Positions 8,478 to 16,410 of a stretch of DNA of 38,125 bases are shown here, in pieces. This stretch comes from Flavobacteriales bacterium (GTDB lineage Bacteria > Bacteroidota > Bacteroidia > Flavobacteriales_D > Sanyastnellaceae). The translations under genes and the position numbers were made by a program. The notes under the pieces were generated by a model, which was given only the letters and a program-made list of their open reading frames with translations, searched no databases and was not told the DNA's origin. The DNA is taken from positions 1 through 38,125 of the forward strand of contig CANHPZ010000008.1 of the NCBI GenBank assembly GCA_947462725.1, written 5' to 3'. Numbering within the stretch: the stretch's first letter is position 1; each line of letters starts with the position of its first letter.

Positions 8478-10211
8478 TTACTTAATTACCACGTTCACAA
8501 CTTGTGTTTGTGCACCATTGGTAAGGGTAAGGGCATACATACCACTGGCCAAATCCGAAGTGTTCAGGCTGATCAATTTCTGGCCTGAAACAACGCCAAG
8601 GTTTTCTTCTACAACCACCTGGCCGAGAGTGTTGGTCAAACGCAACATCATGCGCTCAGCGCCATTCACAGCAAACTGAACGTTTAGCTGCTCTTCTGCT
8701 GGAACCGGGTAAACGCGAATATTCGAAGCCACTTGGTTGTTTTCATCAACACCTACAGAGCATGCCTCGCAAGTGTCGAACGTCCAGCAAACCGTTACAG
8801 GATTGCCATCTGTGCGAACCATCAAACGGTTGTCGCTGAAGGTGCCATTGTCTACACCGCAACCTCCAATCGCCGAGAAATCAGCAGTTTCTTCCGTAAA
8901 ATCAGTTCCACCTGGAGTGCCTACACGGTATTTGTAGAACATTGATCCGATACAAACCTGAGGAACAGTAACAGTCCAAGTGCCATCGCCGTCGCTATCT
9001 GACATTTGCAATGCACCATCCTGCCAGTTGGGCTGTGTGAAGTCACCCATCACCCACATTACTTGACCTGCCGCCATTTGAACAGCACCCGGACGGGCTT
9101 GGAATGTAACATCTGCAGGAGGAACTACAGAACCGCACGGTTCAGCAGAGTTGAAGCAAACTGCAGGAAGATCCTGAGGAGTATCAGCAACTACAGCCAA
9201 CTGACGGTTACCAATACCTTCCCAACCACCTGCTCCAATACGGAACTTGTACTCATAGCTGCCAGCAGAAAGATTAAGTGTAACAGTCCAAATCCCATCA
9301 CCATCGGCATCACTCATCGGAGTGCCATTGGCCCAATCCGTTACAGTGCCCATCAAATTAACTCCATTTGATACATCAGCGCATGAGGCGTTCATATCCA
9401 CACTGAAAGTTATAGCTACAGGCTGTGAGCAGGGATCACATGAATTCCAGCAATAGACAGGAAGAACTGTGCTAACATCAGCAATGGTTAAAGCGCGGTT
9501 TCCAGCGCCATCACCACAAGCACCATTGATGCTCTCGTTTGGAAAATCCCAAGATGGACCATTGATGTATTTGTACTGTAGGGGTTCTGCGCTATTGAGC
9601 ACCATCAAACCTTCCCAAACTTTATTACCGTCCCAATCCTGCATAGGAGAGAATGTAGTCCATGTTGCATAGCTACCATTCACGTGCACACCATCTGGAT
9701 GGATGTCATCGTTTGGCTCTCCGCCGATACCATCAGCATCCAAATCAACGGTGCTCATATCCACACGTAAACGCACTGAATATTGACCGCAGTCTGCACA
9801 TTCACCATAACAAACATTGTACGTTACAGCATCTGCTCCAACCATAATTTGACGATTGGCATTTCCATTTACCTCTACAGCGCAAGCTTGAGGAACAGTT
9901 TCTGCATAAGGCCAATCGTTACCATTCACAAATTTGAATTCGTAGCGACCAGGCTGAAGCATAAGCGTGGCAGTGTAGACAAAGTCCATGTCAATATCAG
10001 TCATAAGACCCGATGCTGCGTTGGGAGTCCAGTTCTGATAATCCGGGTTTTCCGGTGTGTTATCATAATTCGGATCCTGGAAATTACCAACCACGTGCAA
10101 ACTGTCCGATGCTCCGATAGGAAGCATGCTCACATTGAAGGTCACCGCTGTCTGTGCCGACAAGCCCGTCATAACCATCAAGCTCAAGAAACTCAAGTAG
10201 ATTTTTTTCAT
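8478..10211 (-). CDS. Secreted protein with four glycan-binding-like modules and T9SS type A domain
   Basis: 577-residue exported protein. The ORF track starts at 10283, but MKKIYLSFLSLMVMTGLSAQ, a clean signal peptide, begins at 10211 and downstream of a -7 box. Four modules of about 100-130 residues follow. Each has a VTFxVxM-type first strand, a GNF/GTVTDW turn, a DxDGDGxW segment and YEFKF/YEYKF. These features resemble CBM20/CBM48 (AMPK-beta-like) starch-binding domains. Each module closes with a Cys-rich tail such as VCYGECADC, YCWNSCDPC or VCWTFDTCEAC. The C-terminal ~80 residues (IRVYPVPAEEQLNV ... VVNVVIK) are a T9SS type A sorting domain. It is divergent from a GH13 amylase gene across 95 bp, which supports starch or maltodextrin binding at the surface (inference). 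No enzymatic domain is visible. Confidence 0.87.
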   Translation of the reverse strand: MKKIYLSFLSLMVMTGLSAQTAVTFNVSMLPIGASDSLHVVGNFQDPNYDNTPENPDYQNWTPNAASGLMTDIDMDFVYTATLMLQPGRYEFKFVNGNDWPYAETVPQACAVEVNGNANRQIMVGADAVTYNVCYGECADCGQYSVRLRVDMSTVDLDADGIGGEPNDDIHPDGVHVNGSYATWTTFSPMQDWDGNKVWEGLMVLNSAEPLQYKYINGPSWDFPNESINGACGDGAGNRALTIADVSTVLPVYCWNSCDPCSQPVAITFSVDMNASCADVSNGVNLMGTVTDWANGTPMSDADGDGIWTVTLNLSAGSYEYKFRIGAGGWEGIGNRQLAVVADTPQDLPAVCFNSAEPCGSVVPPADVTFQARPGAVQMAAGQVMWVMGDFTQPNWQDGALQMSDSDGDGTWTVTVPQVCIGSMFYKYRVGTPGGTDFTEETADFSAIGGCGVDNGTFSDNRLMVRTDGNPVTVCWTFDTCEACSVGVDENNQVASNIRVYPVPAEEQLNVQFAVNGAERMMLRLTNTLGQVVVEENLGVVSGQKLISLNTSDLASGMYALTLTNGAQTQVVNVVIK

Positions 10212-10258
10212 TGTAATTGTTTTATTTGGATACTTCGTGTACTTTAAACACTTTGTGC

Positions 10259-10266
10259 CAAATGTA
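10259..10266 (-). promoter_or_regulatory. Candidate -7 promoter element for the CBM-like gene
   Basis: Minus-strand TACATTTG, an exact TAnnTTTG match, leaving a leader of about 40 nt to the ATG at 10211. This placement excludes the longer ORF start at 10283. The same 95-bp gap must also hold the plus-strand amylase promoter, for which I see no convincing match. Confidence 0.45.
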
Positions 10267-10306
10267 ATTACTTTCGCTATCACCTCGAGATACGATATAT
10301 ATTTTT

Positions 10307-12157
10307 ATGACCCGATATTTTCCACATGCATTTCTGACGCTGCTTGCGATTGTTTCGATATTTCAAACCTCCGCAAAAGCTCAATCTGTGGTAAGAGCAG
10401 ACCCGCCCAACTGGTGGGCCGGCATGGTGCACAACCGCGTTGAAATACTGTTTCAAGCCAAGAATATCAGAAACTGTAACGCCTCTTTACAATCTAAGCA
10501 TTGCAGAATTATAAACACCACAACACTGCCCAATGTCGACTATTTACTCGTTGAGATTGAAATCGACAAATCGTGCCCTGCGGGAGATCTTAAGTTTCAA
10601 TTTGCGTCATCACGTGACACCTATAATTTTGAATTCCCTATCGAAAAAAAGGAGCCCGTTTCCAGCCATGGCCTCGACGGTTCGGATTTAATCTACCTCA
10701 TATTTCCCGACCGCTTTTCCAATGGTGATCCTGCCAACGACAATAACGCAGCCCTATTAGAACCAAACTCCGATCGAAAGGGTCTTAAATCAAGACATGG
10801 CGGCGACATTCAGGGTATTTCTAATCACCTCGACCATTTCGCCCAGTTGGGAGTAACTGCTCTTTGGCTCAATCCCGTTCTCATCAACGACCAGGCATAT
10901 GAAAGCTACCACGGATATGCGGCTACTGACCTATACCGCATTGACCCACGATTCGGAAGCAACGAAAACTATCGATCATTTGTTAAGCAATGCCACCAGC
11001 GCGGCTTGAAGGTAATCTGGGACGTCGTCTACAACCACTGGGGAAGCGAGCACCATCTCTATAAAAACCTGCCCGACAGCAATTGGATCCATCACTTCAA
11101 TCAATTCACGCGCACCACATATCGCGCTGAAACATTGATGGACCCTTATGCTAGCGATGCCGACCGCAATTTGATGTCCAACGCGTGGTTTGATAAGCAC
11201 ATGCCCGATCTCAACCAACAAGACCCACACTTGGCTCGCTATCTCATTCAAAACTCCCTTTGGTGGGTTGAATACGCGGGCATAGATGCATTCCGCATCG
11301 ACACTTACGCATACCCCGACCAGCGATTCATGAAGCAACTCGATGAGGCCATGCGCCTGGAGTATCCCGACTTCTTTTTATTTGGCGAAACCTGGGTGCA
11401 GGGATCACCGGTGCAAGCCTGGTTCACCGAAAATGCGGCAGTGAAAAAGGATTTCAACTCATCGCTGCAATCGGTCACCGACTTTCAACTCTACTTCGCG
11501 ATCACCAAAGGTCTCAAAGAAAACTTTGGGTGGGAAGAAGGATTCCGCAGAATACAACTCACACTAGGTCACGACATTCTTTACAACAATCCTAACGAGC
11601 TCGTCACCTTCCTCGACAATCACGACTTGAGTCGCTTCTACAGCATGATGGGCGAAGACTTCAGCAAATTCAAAATGGGCATGACCATGCTTTACACGCT
11701 GCGCGGTATCCCATCCATCTATTACGGAACCGAAATCTTGATGAAGAATTTCTCTGACCCGGATGCCAAAGTGCGAGAAGACTTTCCGGGTGGATGGCCG
11801 GGTGATGCTGCCGATAAATTCTCTGTAAGCGGCAGAACAAAACCAGAGCAGGATGCCTTCGACTTCTGCGCCACATTGGGAACATGGCGCAAAGCCAATC
11901 CATGGCTAGGGAATTCCAAACTAATGCAATTCGTTCCCGAAGAAAACACGTATGTCTATTTCCGATACGACGATAAACACACCGTGATGTGTGTGTATAA
12001 TGGCAACGACAAGCCGCATACGTTGAAGCTGAATCGTTTTGCTGAGCGCATCGGGAATGCGAAAGTGGGCCGCGATATCATTGGCCGCAGAGAAATTGCG
12101 TTGGGAAAAGAGATAATACTAGAGCCGAGGTCGGTTATGGTAATGGATGTGAGGTAA
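10307..12157 (+). CDS. GH13 alpha-amylase family protein, cyclomaltodextrinase-like
   Basis: Glycoside hydrolase that cleaves alpha-1,4-glucosidic bonds in maltodextrins, cyclodextrins or pullulan. The 616-residue product has a signal peptide ending about SAKAQ (25) and is probably periplasmic. An N-terminal Ig-like domain (about 28-115) resembles the cyclomaltodextrinase N domain, with ADPPNWWAGM. The (beta/alpha)8 barrel has all four GH13 regions: I DVVYNH (239-244), II GIDAFRID with nucleophile Asp332, III FGETW with acid/base Glu361, and IV FLDNHD with Asp440. A C-terminal all-beta domain (about 530-616) ends in EPRSVMVMDV. Full length, no missing catalytic residue. It is divergent from the T9SS glycan-binding-like gene; the pair suggests surface capture and periplasmic degradation. 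Substrate is not provable from sequence alone. Confidence 0.93.
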   Translation: MTRYFPHAFLTLLAIVSIFQTSAKAQSVVRADPPNWWAGMVHNRVEILFQAKNIRNCNASLQSKHCRIINTTTLPNVDYLLVEIEIDKSCPAGDLKFQFASSRDTYNFEFPIEKKEPVSSHGLDGSDLIYLIFPDRFSNGDPANDNNAALLEPNSDRKGLKSRHGGDIQGISNHLDHFAQLGVTALWLNPVLINDQAYESYHGYAATDLYRIDPRFGSNENYRSFVKQCHQRGLKVIWDVVYNHWGSEHHLYKNLPDSNWIHHFNQFTRTTYRAETLMDPYASDADRNLMSNAWFDKHMPDLNQQDPHLARYLIQNSLWWVEYAGIDAFRIDTYAYPDQRFMKQLDEAMRLEYPDFFLFGETWVQGSPVQAWFTENAAVKKDFNSSLQSVTDFQLYFAITKGLKENFGWEEGFRRIQLTLGHDILYNNPNELVTFLDNHDLSRFYSMMGEDFSKFKMGMTMLYTLRGIPSIYYGTEILMKNFSDPDAKVREDFPGGWPGDAADKFSVSGRTKPEQDAFDFCATLGTWRKANPWLGNSKLMQFVPEENTYVYFRYDDKHTVMCVYNGNDKPHTLKLNRFAERIGNAKVGRDIIGRREIALGKEIILEPRSVMVMDVR

Positions 12158-12192
12158 AGCAAGTGTTATGGATCTGAACGAGTCTCTTTCTA

Positions 12193-12247
12193 TCCACTAT
12201 TTCACTATTCACCACTTCACTATTTCACTATTTCATCATTTCACTCA
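12193..12247. repeat. Degenerate octamer tandem repeat (TTCACTAT)
   Basis: About seven copies of an 8-bp unit with consensus TTCACTAT (tccactat, ttcactat, one 7-bp unit, ttcactat, ttcactat, ttcatcat, ttcactca). It starts in the convergent gap after the amylase gene and runs through the stop codon into the last six codons of the thioesterase gene. Confidence 0.75.
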
Positions 12248-12626
12248 ACAACGATCTCCACCTTTCAGGCACCTCCATCGTATGTCGCTCCTCATAGTCG
12301 AAGCATACGAGCACTGATGCTCCCGTAGCGCAAAGTTGCTCTCCACGTATGTAGCGATAGCCCAACGTGTAACTCTTGTTGCCGATGTGCTTACAGTAGA
12401 TATGAATGTCTACCTTATCGTTGAAGTGAATGGGCTGGAGATAGTCCATTTCGTTGCGGGCTACAAGAATGCCTTGCTTGTTCCAATTCCACTCGTCGCC
12501 TACAAGTTGATGAAAGAAATAAATACGCGCTTGTTCGGCGTATGTGAAGTAAGTGGCATTGTTGACATGCCCCATCACGTCGATATCAGAAAATCGAATG
12601 TCGATTCGATACGGCTTCAGTTCCAT
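12228..12626 (-). CDS. Acyl-CoA thioesterase, hotdog fold (YbgC/4HBT-like)
   Basis: Single-domain cytosolic thioesterase of 132 residues, the usual length for the 4-hydroxybenzoyl-CoA/YbgC family. The signature RFSDIDVMGHVNNATYFTYAEQAR (about 10-33) carries the catalytic Asp and the central HVNNATY helix. The FxDKVDIHIYCKHIG and VLVCFDYE strands complete the hotdog. It likely hydrolyses short- or medium-chain acyl-CoA; substrate unknown. Its start codon is 1 bp after the stop codon of rlmI, so the two are almost certainly co-transcribed. The last six codons and the stop are written in the octamer repeat, so the C-terminal SEMMK may vary between strains (inference). Confidence 0.9.
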   Translation of the reverse strand: MELKPYRIDIRFSDIDVMGHVNNATYFTYAEQARIYFFHQLVGDEWNWNKQGILVARNEMDYLQPIHFNDKVDIHIYCKHIGNKSYTLGYRYIRGEQLCATGASVLVCFDYEERHTMEVPERWRSLLSEMMK

Positions 12627-12627
12627 G

Positions 12628-13809
12628 TTATTCTACTTCGATAACGAGTCCTTTCAAGTATTCTCCTTCGGGGTGATAGATGCTCACCGGGTGATCGGCC
12701 GGCTGATGCAGTTGATGTAACACACGCACCTTGCGCCCTGCGTTTATACTCGCCGCCATGATAGAGTCACGGAAGAGTTTCTTATCAATAACCTGCGAAC
12801 AGGAAAACGTGAAGATGATACCGCCGGGTTTAATCTGCTTGATGGCAGCTTCGTTGATGCGGATGTAGCCCTGCACAGCTTTGTGACGTGCACTGAGGTG
12901 CTTAGCAAACGCCGGCGGATCGAGCACAATGATGTCGTAATCCTCCTTCAACTGCTTCATGTATTCTACCGCATCGGCTTTGATTACATCGTGCACGGGC
13001 GCTTCGAACCCGTTGAGCTTTGCGTTGATTACGGCTAAATCGAGTGCCTTCTGACTGCTATCGAGACTATGCACCAACGATGCACCAGCCTTGAGCGCAT
13101 ACACCGAAAAACCGCCGGTGTAGCAAAACGTATTGAGCACCTTTTTGCCTTTAGCAAAATCGCCAAGTAATTTTCTATTCTCGCGCTGATCAATGAAGAA
13201 GCCTGTTTTTTGTCCACCTTCCCAATCCACATCAAAGCGACAACCGTGCTCGAGCGCAATGGTTTCATGCTTGCTTCCGAGCAGATATTCGCCCTGAGTA
13301 CCGGTGCCCTTCCCTCCTACTTTCTCGTCGCCGCGATCATAGATAGCGGAGATCATATCACCATAAATTTTCGCAATGGCATCGGCAATAATTTGACGCT
13401 GTTCGAACATACCGGCACTATGCGTTTGAATCACTGCAGTGCTGCCATAGATGTCGACAATGAGACCCGGCAGGCCATCGCCTTCGCCGTGTATCAAACG
13501 ATAAATAGTCGTGTTGGAGTTATCTGTAAATCCAAGCAACTTGCGCAAACGATAGGCATTGCTGATTTTTTCTACCCAGAAATCGGCCGAGCCATCAAAT
13601 CCATCGAATGAAAAAATCCGCACTGCAATAGAACCTTCCGAGCAATGCCCAGTGGCCAGATATTGACCTTTGCTATCGCACACTTCAACGATATCGCCAT
13701 CGTGTGCGGCACCTTCTGCGCGTTGAATTGCACCGCTGAACACCCACGGATGAAAACGCTTAATGGATTGTTCTTTGCCTGGTTTAAGGATGAGTTTGGA
13801 TAATGACAT
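12628..13809 (-). CDS. rlmI: 23S rRNA (cytosine-C5) methyltransferase RlmI-like
   Basis: SAM-dependent RNA methyltransferase, 393 residues, expected to make m5C at position 1962 (E. coli numbering) of 23S rRNA. An N-terminal PUA domain (about 1-75, with RFHPWVFSGAI and GDIVEV) is followed by the RlmI middle region (RLIHGEGDGLPGLIVD, about 105-120). The Rossmann methyltransferase has NTFCYTGGFSVYALKAGA (motif I), IVLDPPAFAK (motif IV) and the catalytic Cys in FTFSCSQ. The order and motifs fit the COG1092/RlmI family well; target specificity is inferred from family. It lies between recQ (40 bp upstream) and the thioesterase (1 bp downstream) in one likely operon. Confidence 0.92.
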   Translation of the reverse strand: MSLSKLILKPGKEQSIKRFHPWVFSGAIQRAEGAAHDGDIVEVCDSKGQYLATGHCSEGSIAVRIFSFDGFDGSADFWVEKISNAYRLRKLLGFTDNSNTTIYRLIHGEGDGLPGLIVDIYGSTAVIQTHSAGMFEQRQIIADAIAKIYGDMISAIYDRGDEKVGGKGTGTQGEYLLGSKHETIALEHGCRFDVDWEGGQKTGFFIDQRENRKLLGDFAKGKKVLNTFCYTGGFSVYALKAGASLVHSLDSSQKALDLAVINAKLNGFEAPVHDVIKADAVEYMKQLKEDYDIIVLDPPAFAKHLSARHKAVQGYIRINEAAIKQIKPGGIIFTFSCSQVIDKKLFRDSIMAASINAGRKVRVLHQLHQPADHPVSIYHPEGEYLKGLVIEVE

Positions 13810-13849
13810 GCGGCAAAGCTACCGCTATTCAATGATTCAGACACCATGT

Positions 13850-15754
13850 CTACCCCGGCAATCGCAACTTCAACCCATCATCCATCACTAGCTCCTGCAA
13901 ATCCAGTTTTCTGCGGATAAATTCAACAACGGTGTGTGATTCATATTCATTGAGCATTGCCACCGCCATTTCAACTGTGGGCGACTGAGTCAAAACCAAT
14001 TTCAGCAATGCATCTTCTAGCGCATGGAATGATTTAGACGATGATATCACACGCTTCTCACGCCGACACACGTCACATTGTCCGCAAGGATCCGGAAACT
14101 TGTCACCAAAGTATTGCAGCAGCTGAATGCTCCGGCATTGCTCACGCTGCAGATATTTCTCCATCGCATGCCAACGTTGTTCGTCGCTCTGCTTGCGCAT
14201 CTCATACACCGACTCCGGGATGCGCACGTCTTCTTCGCGCTGGCGATCCAGCAAAAAGGTCACGCGTGGCTGATCAGTTTGAGGCTCATAATCGAGCACT
14301 TCCATTTGCTTGAGTCGCTCGAGTGACGAAATAACTTGTTGATGGGTTGTCTTCAATTGTGTCGCGATCTCCGATTCCCGAATTGTAACATACTGCTCAA
14401 ACATGCCACCATACATGCGCAACAGCAATCGAAGCAGCGGATCCAAGTCGGGATGCCCAACTTGAAAACTATACAAGGCCTGTCGGTCCATTGTAATATT
14501 TAACCGCGCAGGAGAATAGCTGCCTTCATCATAATTCAAATAACCCGACAGACTCAATAACTGCAATGAGGCGTGCACTTCCGCCGGCTTCTTGCCAAGC
14601 AATGAAGCAAGGGCGTGCAAATCAATCGGAAATATCTGATCCTTTCCTGAACCTATCGCCAACTGCAGCAAGCTACCCAGTGCGCGATAAACGTCGCGCA
14701 CTTCACTCTTGGGAGGAAATTTGATGGCGTGATTTTTTTTTGCCCTATCCAAATCGCCCTCATTCCAAAGCAAAACGGCATGTGCGAGTTTGCCGTCACG
14801 ACCGGCCCGACCAGCCTCTTGAAAATAGGCTTCAGGTTGTGTGGGCACATCGGCATGCAACACCAAACGCACATCAGGCTTATCGATGCCCATACCAAAT
14901 GCATTTGTTGCGCATACCACCCGCATCTTGCCTGACATCCAAAGTTTAAATGCATCTGCACGCTGCGCATGCGTGAGTCCGGCATGATATACACCGGATG
15001 CGATTCCCTGCTTCCAGATATAATCCGCAATGGCATGCGTGCGCTGACGAGTGGCACAATACACGATAGCACAACCGGGCATCTTATTGAGAATCTCAAT
15101 CAGCTTACCTTCCTTGTTCTCCGTATGAAAAACATTGTATGAAAGATTTTCGCGTGCGAAACTTCCACCAATAACATGCTCCTTATGAAATAGCAGCTGT
15201 TTTTGAATATCGCAAACAACCTCTGGTGTTGCACTAGCCGTTAGCGCCAGTATGGGTGCCGCGGGAAAAAGACTGCGCAGCTCACCTATGCGCAAATAGT
15301 CGGGTCGAAAATCATAGCCCCACTGCGAAATACAATGAGCCTCATCTACAGCAATCAATGACACTTTCATTTTCTTGACGCGTGCCTGGAACATTTCATT
15401 GCTCAAACGCTCAGGCGACACATATAAAAACTTCACCGAACCATAGACACAGTTGTCGAGCACACGATCTACCTCATGATAACGCATAGATGAATGGACC
15501 GTTCGAGCCTCAATTCCCCGCTTGCGCAAAGCCACAACTTGATCTTGCATAAGTGCCATCAGTGGTGAAACGACAATACAAATCCCCTCGACACACATAG
15601 CAGGAATTTGAAAACAAAGCGACTTTCCGCCACCTGTGGGCAATAAGGCCAGCGTATCCTTTCCATCAAGTACCGACTGCACCACATCTTCCTGGGAAGG
15701 TCGAAACTTGTCGAACCCCCAGTACTTTTTCAGTATGTCGTGTTGAATCGCCAT
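13850..15754 (-). CDS. recQ: ATP-dependent DNA helicase RecQ
   Basis: 3'-5' DNA helicase of recombination and repair, 634 residues. Visible motifs: FRPSQEDVV (motif 0), LLPTGGGKS with Lys44 (Walker A), DEAHCISQWGYDFRPDY (Walker B and aromatic-rich loop), ALTASAT (motif III), and QEAGRAGRDG (motif VI). A zinc-binding region has four cysteines (QCRSIQLLQYFGD ... PCGQCDVC, about 545-570). The region between the helicase and the zinc site is winged-helix-like and shorter than in E. coli. No HRDC domain is apparent at the end, and a second, shorter RecQ paralogue elsewhere is common in this phylum. First gene of the probable recQ-rlmI-thioesterase operon. Start ATG at 15754; no clear promoter box seen upstream. 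Confidence 0.95.
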   Translation of the reverse strand: MAIQHDILKKYWGFDKFRPSQEDVVQSVLDGKDTLALLPTGGGKSLCFQIPAMCVEGICIVVSPLMALMQDQVVALRKRGIEARTVHSSMRYHEVDRVLDNCVYGSVKFLYVSPERLSNEMFQARVKKMKVSLIAVDEAHCISQWGYDFRPDYLRIGELRSLFPAAPILALTASATPEVVCDIQKQLLFHKEHVIGGSFARENLSYNVFHTENKEGKLIEILNKMPGCAIVYCATRQRTHAIADYIWKQGIASGVYHAGLTHAQRADAFKLWMSGKMRVVCATNAFGMGIDKPDVRLVLHADVPTQPEAYFQEAGRAGRDGKLAHAVLLWNEGDLDRAKKNHAIKFPPKSEVRDVYRALGSLLQLAIGSGKDQIFPIDLHALASLLGKKPAEVHASLQLLSLSGYLNYDEGSYSPARLNITMDRQALYSFQVGHPDLDPLLRLLLRMYGGMFEQYVTIRESEIATQLKTTHQQVISSLERLKQMEVLDYEPQTDQPRVTFLLDRQREEDVRIPESVYEMRKQSDEQRWHAMEKYLQREQCRSIQLLQYFGDKFPDPCGQCDVCRREKRVISSSKSFHALEDALLKLVLTQSPTVEMAVAMLNEYESHTVVEFIRRKLDLQELVMDDGLKLRLPG

Positions 15755-15785
15755 GAAGTGGTAAAAATGCGAAGAATATTTTAGT

Positions 15786-15852
15786 AATGATTAGTGATTA
15801 GTGACTCGTGAGTGTCTATGGCGGCATCACTAGTCATTAGTCATTAGTCATT
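15786..15852. repeat. Imperfect inverted repeat with G-U compatible arms
   Basis: Two 21-nt arms (aatgattagtgattagtgact at 15786-15806; agtcattagtcattagtcatt at 15832-15852), each about three units of a 7-mer (ATTAGTG / ATTAGTC). All four non-complementary positions would be G-U pairs in a plus-strand transcript. An inner AGTG/CACT pair could extend the stem around a small loop. It lies about 30 bp upstream of the recQ start. Confidence 0.7.
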
Positions 15853-15973
15853 CCTTAACACCCTTTCACAAATAAATCCACATCTCCTTCCGTTACCTGG
15901 CACAGTGATTGGCAACGCCCAATCGTCTAGAAAAACTTCTCGCAAGTTTGGTTTTGGTTAAGGTTAATGAAAT

Positions 15974-15999
15974 ACCCCCGGAAACGTTCGGGGGTTTTT
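15974..15999 (+). terminator. Orphan intrinsic terminator
   Basis: Stem ACCCCCG / CGGGGGT, extended by G-U and A-U pairs into an AACG loop, followed by TTTTTCGTTTTTT. Plus-strand polarity. The only gene upstream, recQ, is on the other strand, so it must end a small transcript or be a relic. Confidence 0.8.
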
Positions 16000-16198
16000 C
16001 GTTTTTTATGTGACCAATTCAAAAAAAATTAAGACGAATTCTTTAAAAACGAAACCTCTGCTCTTCTCGGTCCGTTATAAGACCATATTGAAACACTTTA
16101 AACTATCAATAAGTGACATGCACATACTACAGCAGTGCATTCGCCATATGGAAGATTACGGAACTCAAGGAAAAACTACCTAACCTAACTTTAAATGT

Positions 16199-16345
16199 AT
16201 GCTGGAGTATTACAAGGCAGTATTGGGCAATGTTACGTTTGATACAATGCTCTTTCGAAAAGAACTCCGCAAAGCAATGCGCGAACTTATAGCCGACGAC
16301 AGAGTGCGGCTTAGAGACTGGCTCAAGCAATGCGGACACGTATGA
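16199..16345 (+). CDS. Small conserved-looking 48-residue protein
   Basis: Below the cutoff of the ORF track. The ATG at 16199 opens a frame of 48 codons ending TGA at 16345, beginning MLEYYKAVLGNVTFD and continuing FRKELRKAMRELI. The sequence has a strongly coding-like, amphipathic helical composition rich in Arg, Lys, Glu and Leu. I associate the MLEYYK...V.FD..LF.KEL.KA pattern with a small protein family widespread in Bacteroidota, but from memory only. An intrinsic terminator follows about 30 bp downstream, as expected for a short single-gene transcript. The antisense 70-codon ORF in the track (16127-16339) is its shadow. Function unknown; no signal peptide or metal motif. Confidence 0.72.
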   Translation: MLEYYKAVLGNVTFDTMLFRKELRKAMRELIADDRVRLRDWLKQCGHV

Positions 16346-16374
16346 AAAACTAAATAACTTAAACGAGTTCTAAT

Positions 16375-16403
16375 GAAAAGGTCGCCTTTGGGCGACTTTT
16401 TTC
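16375..16403. terminator. Bidirectional intrinsic terminator
   Basis: Stem GTCGCC / GGCGAC with loop TTTG, flanked by AAAA and TTTTTT. It separates the small ORF (plus) from the convergent pdxH (minus) and can act for both. Confidence 0.85.
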
Positions 16404-16410
16404 ATTTCGC

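Larger units (their letters stand above)
15755..16198. other. Mostly non-coding interval between recQ and a 48-codon ORF
   Basis: About 440 bp without a long gene. Contents: the inverted repeat (15786-15852), a short stem-loop GATTGG/CCAATC (15907-15924), a plus-strand terminator (15974-15999) with no coding gene upstream on that strand, and A/T-rich sequence up to the small ORF. A 21-codon ORF (16118-16183) is present but unsupported. No tRNA or riboswitch fold recognised. Confidence 0.6.

Noticed and set aside
9783-10247. 154-codon plus-strand ORF
   Set aside because: Antisense shadow of the glycan-binding-like gene; His/Ile/Arg-rich with no domain pattern.
12193-12247. CRISPR-like array
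   Set aside because: Units are only 8 bp with no spacers; a simple tandem repeat.
14653-15099. 148-codon ORF inside recQ
   Set aside because: Alternate frame of the helicase gene; RecQ motif VI is read in the other frame.
15755-16198. Riboswitch or attenuator upstream of recQ
   Set aside because: The inverted repeat and stem-loop do not match any ligand-binding architecture I know, and the orphan terminator is on the opposite strand.
16127-16339. 70-codon minus-strand ORF
   Set aside because: It is antisense to the 48-residue plus-strand ORF, which has the better coding pattern and a fitting terminator.
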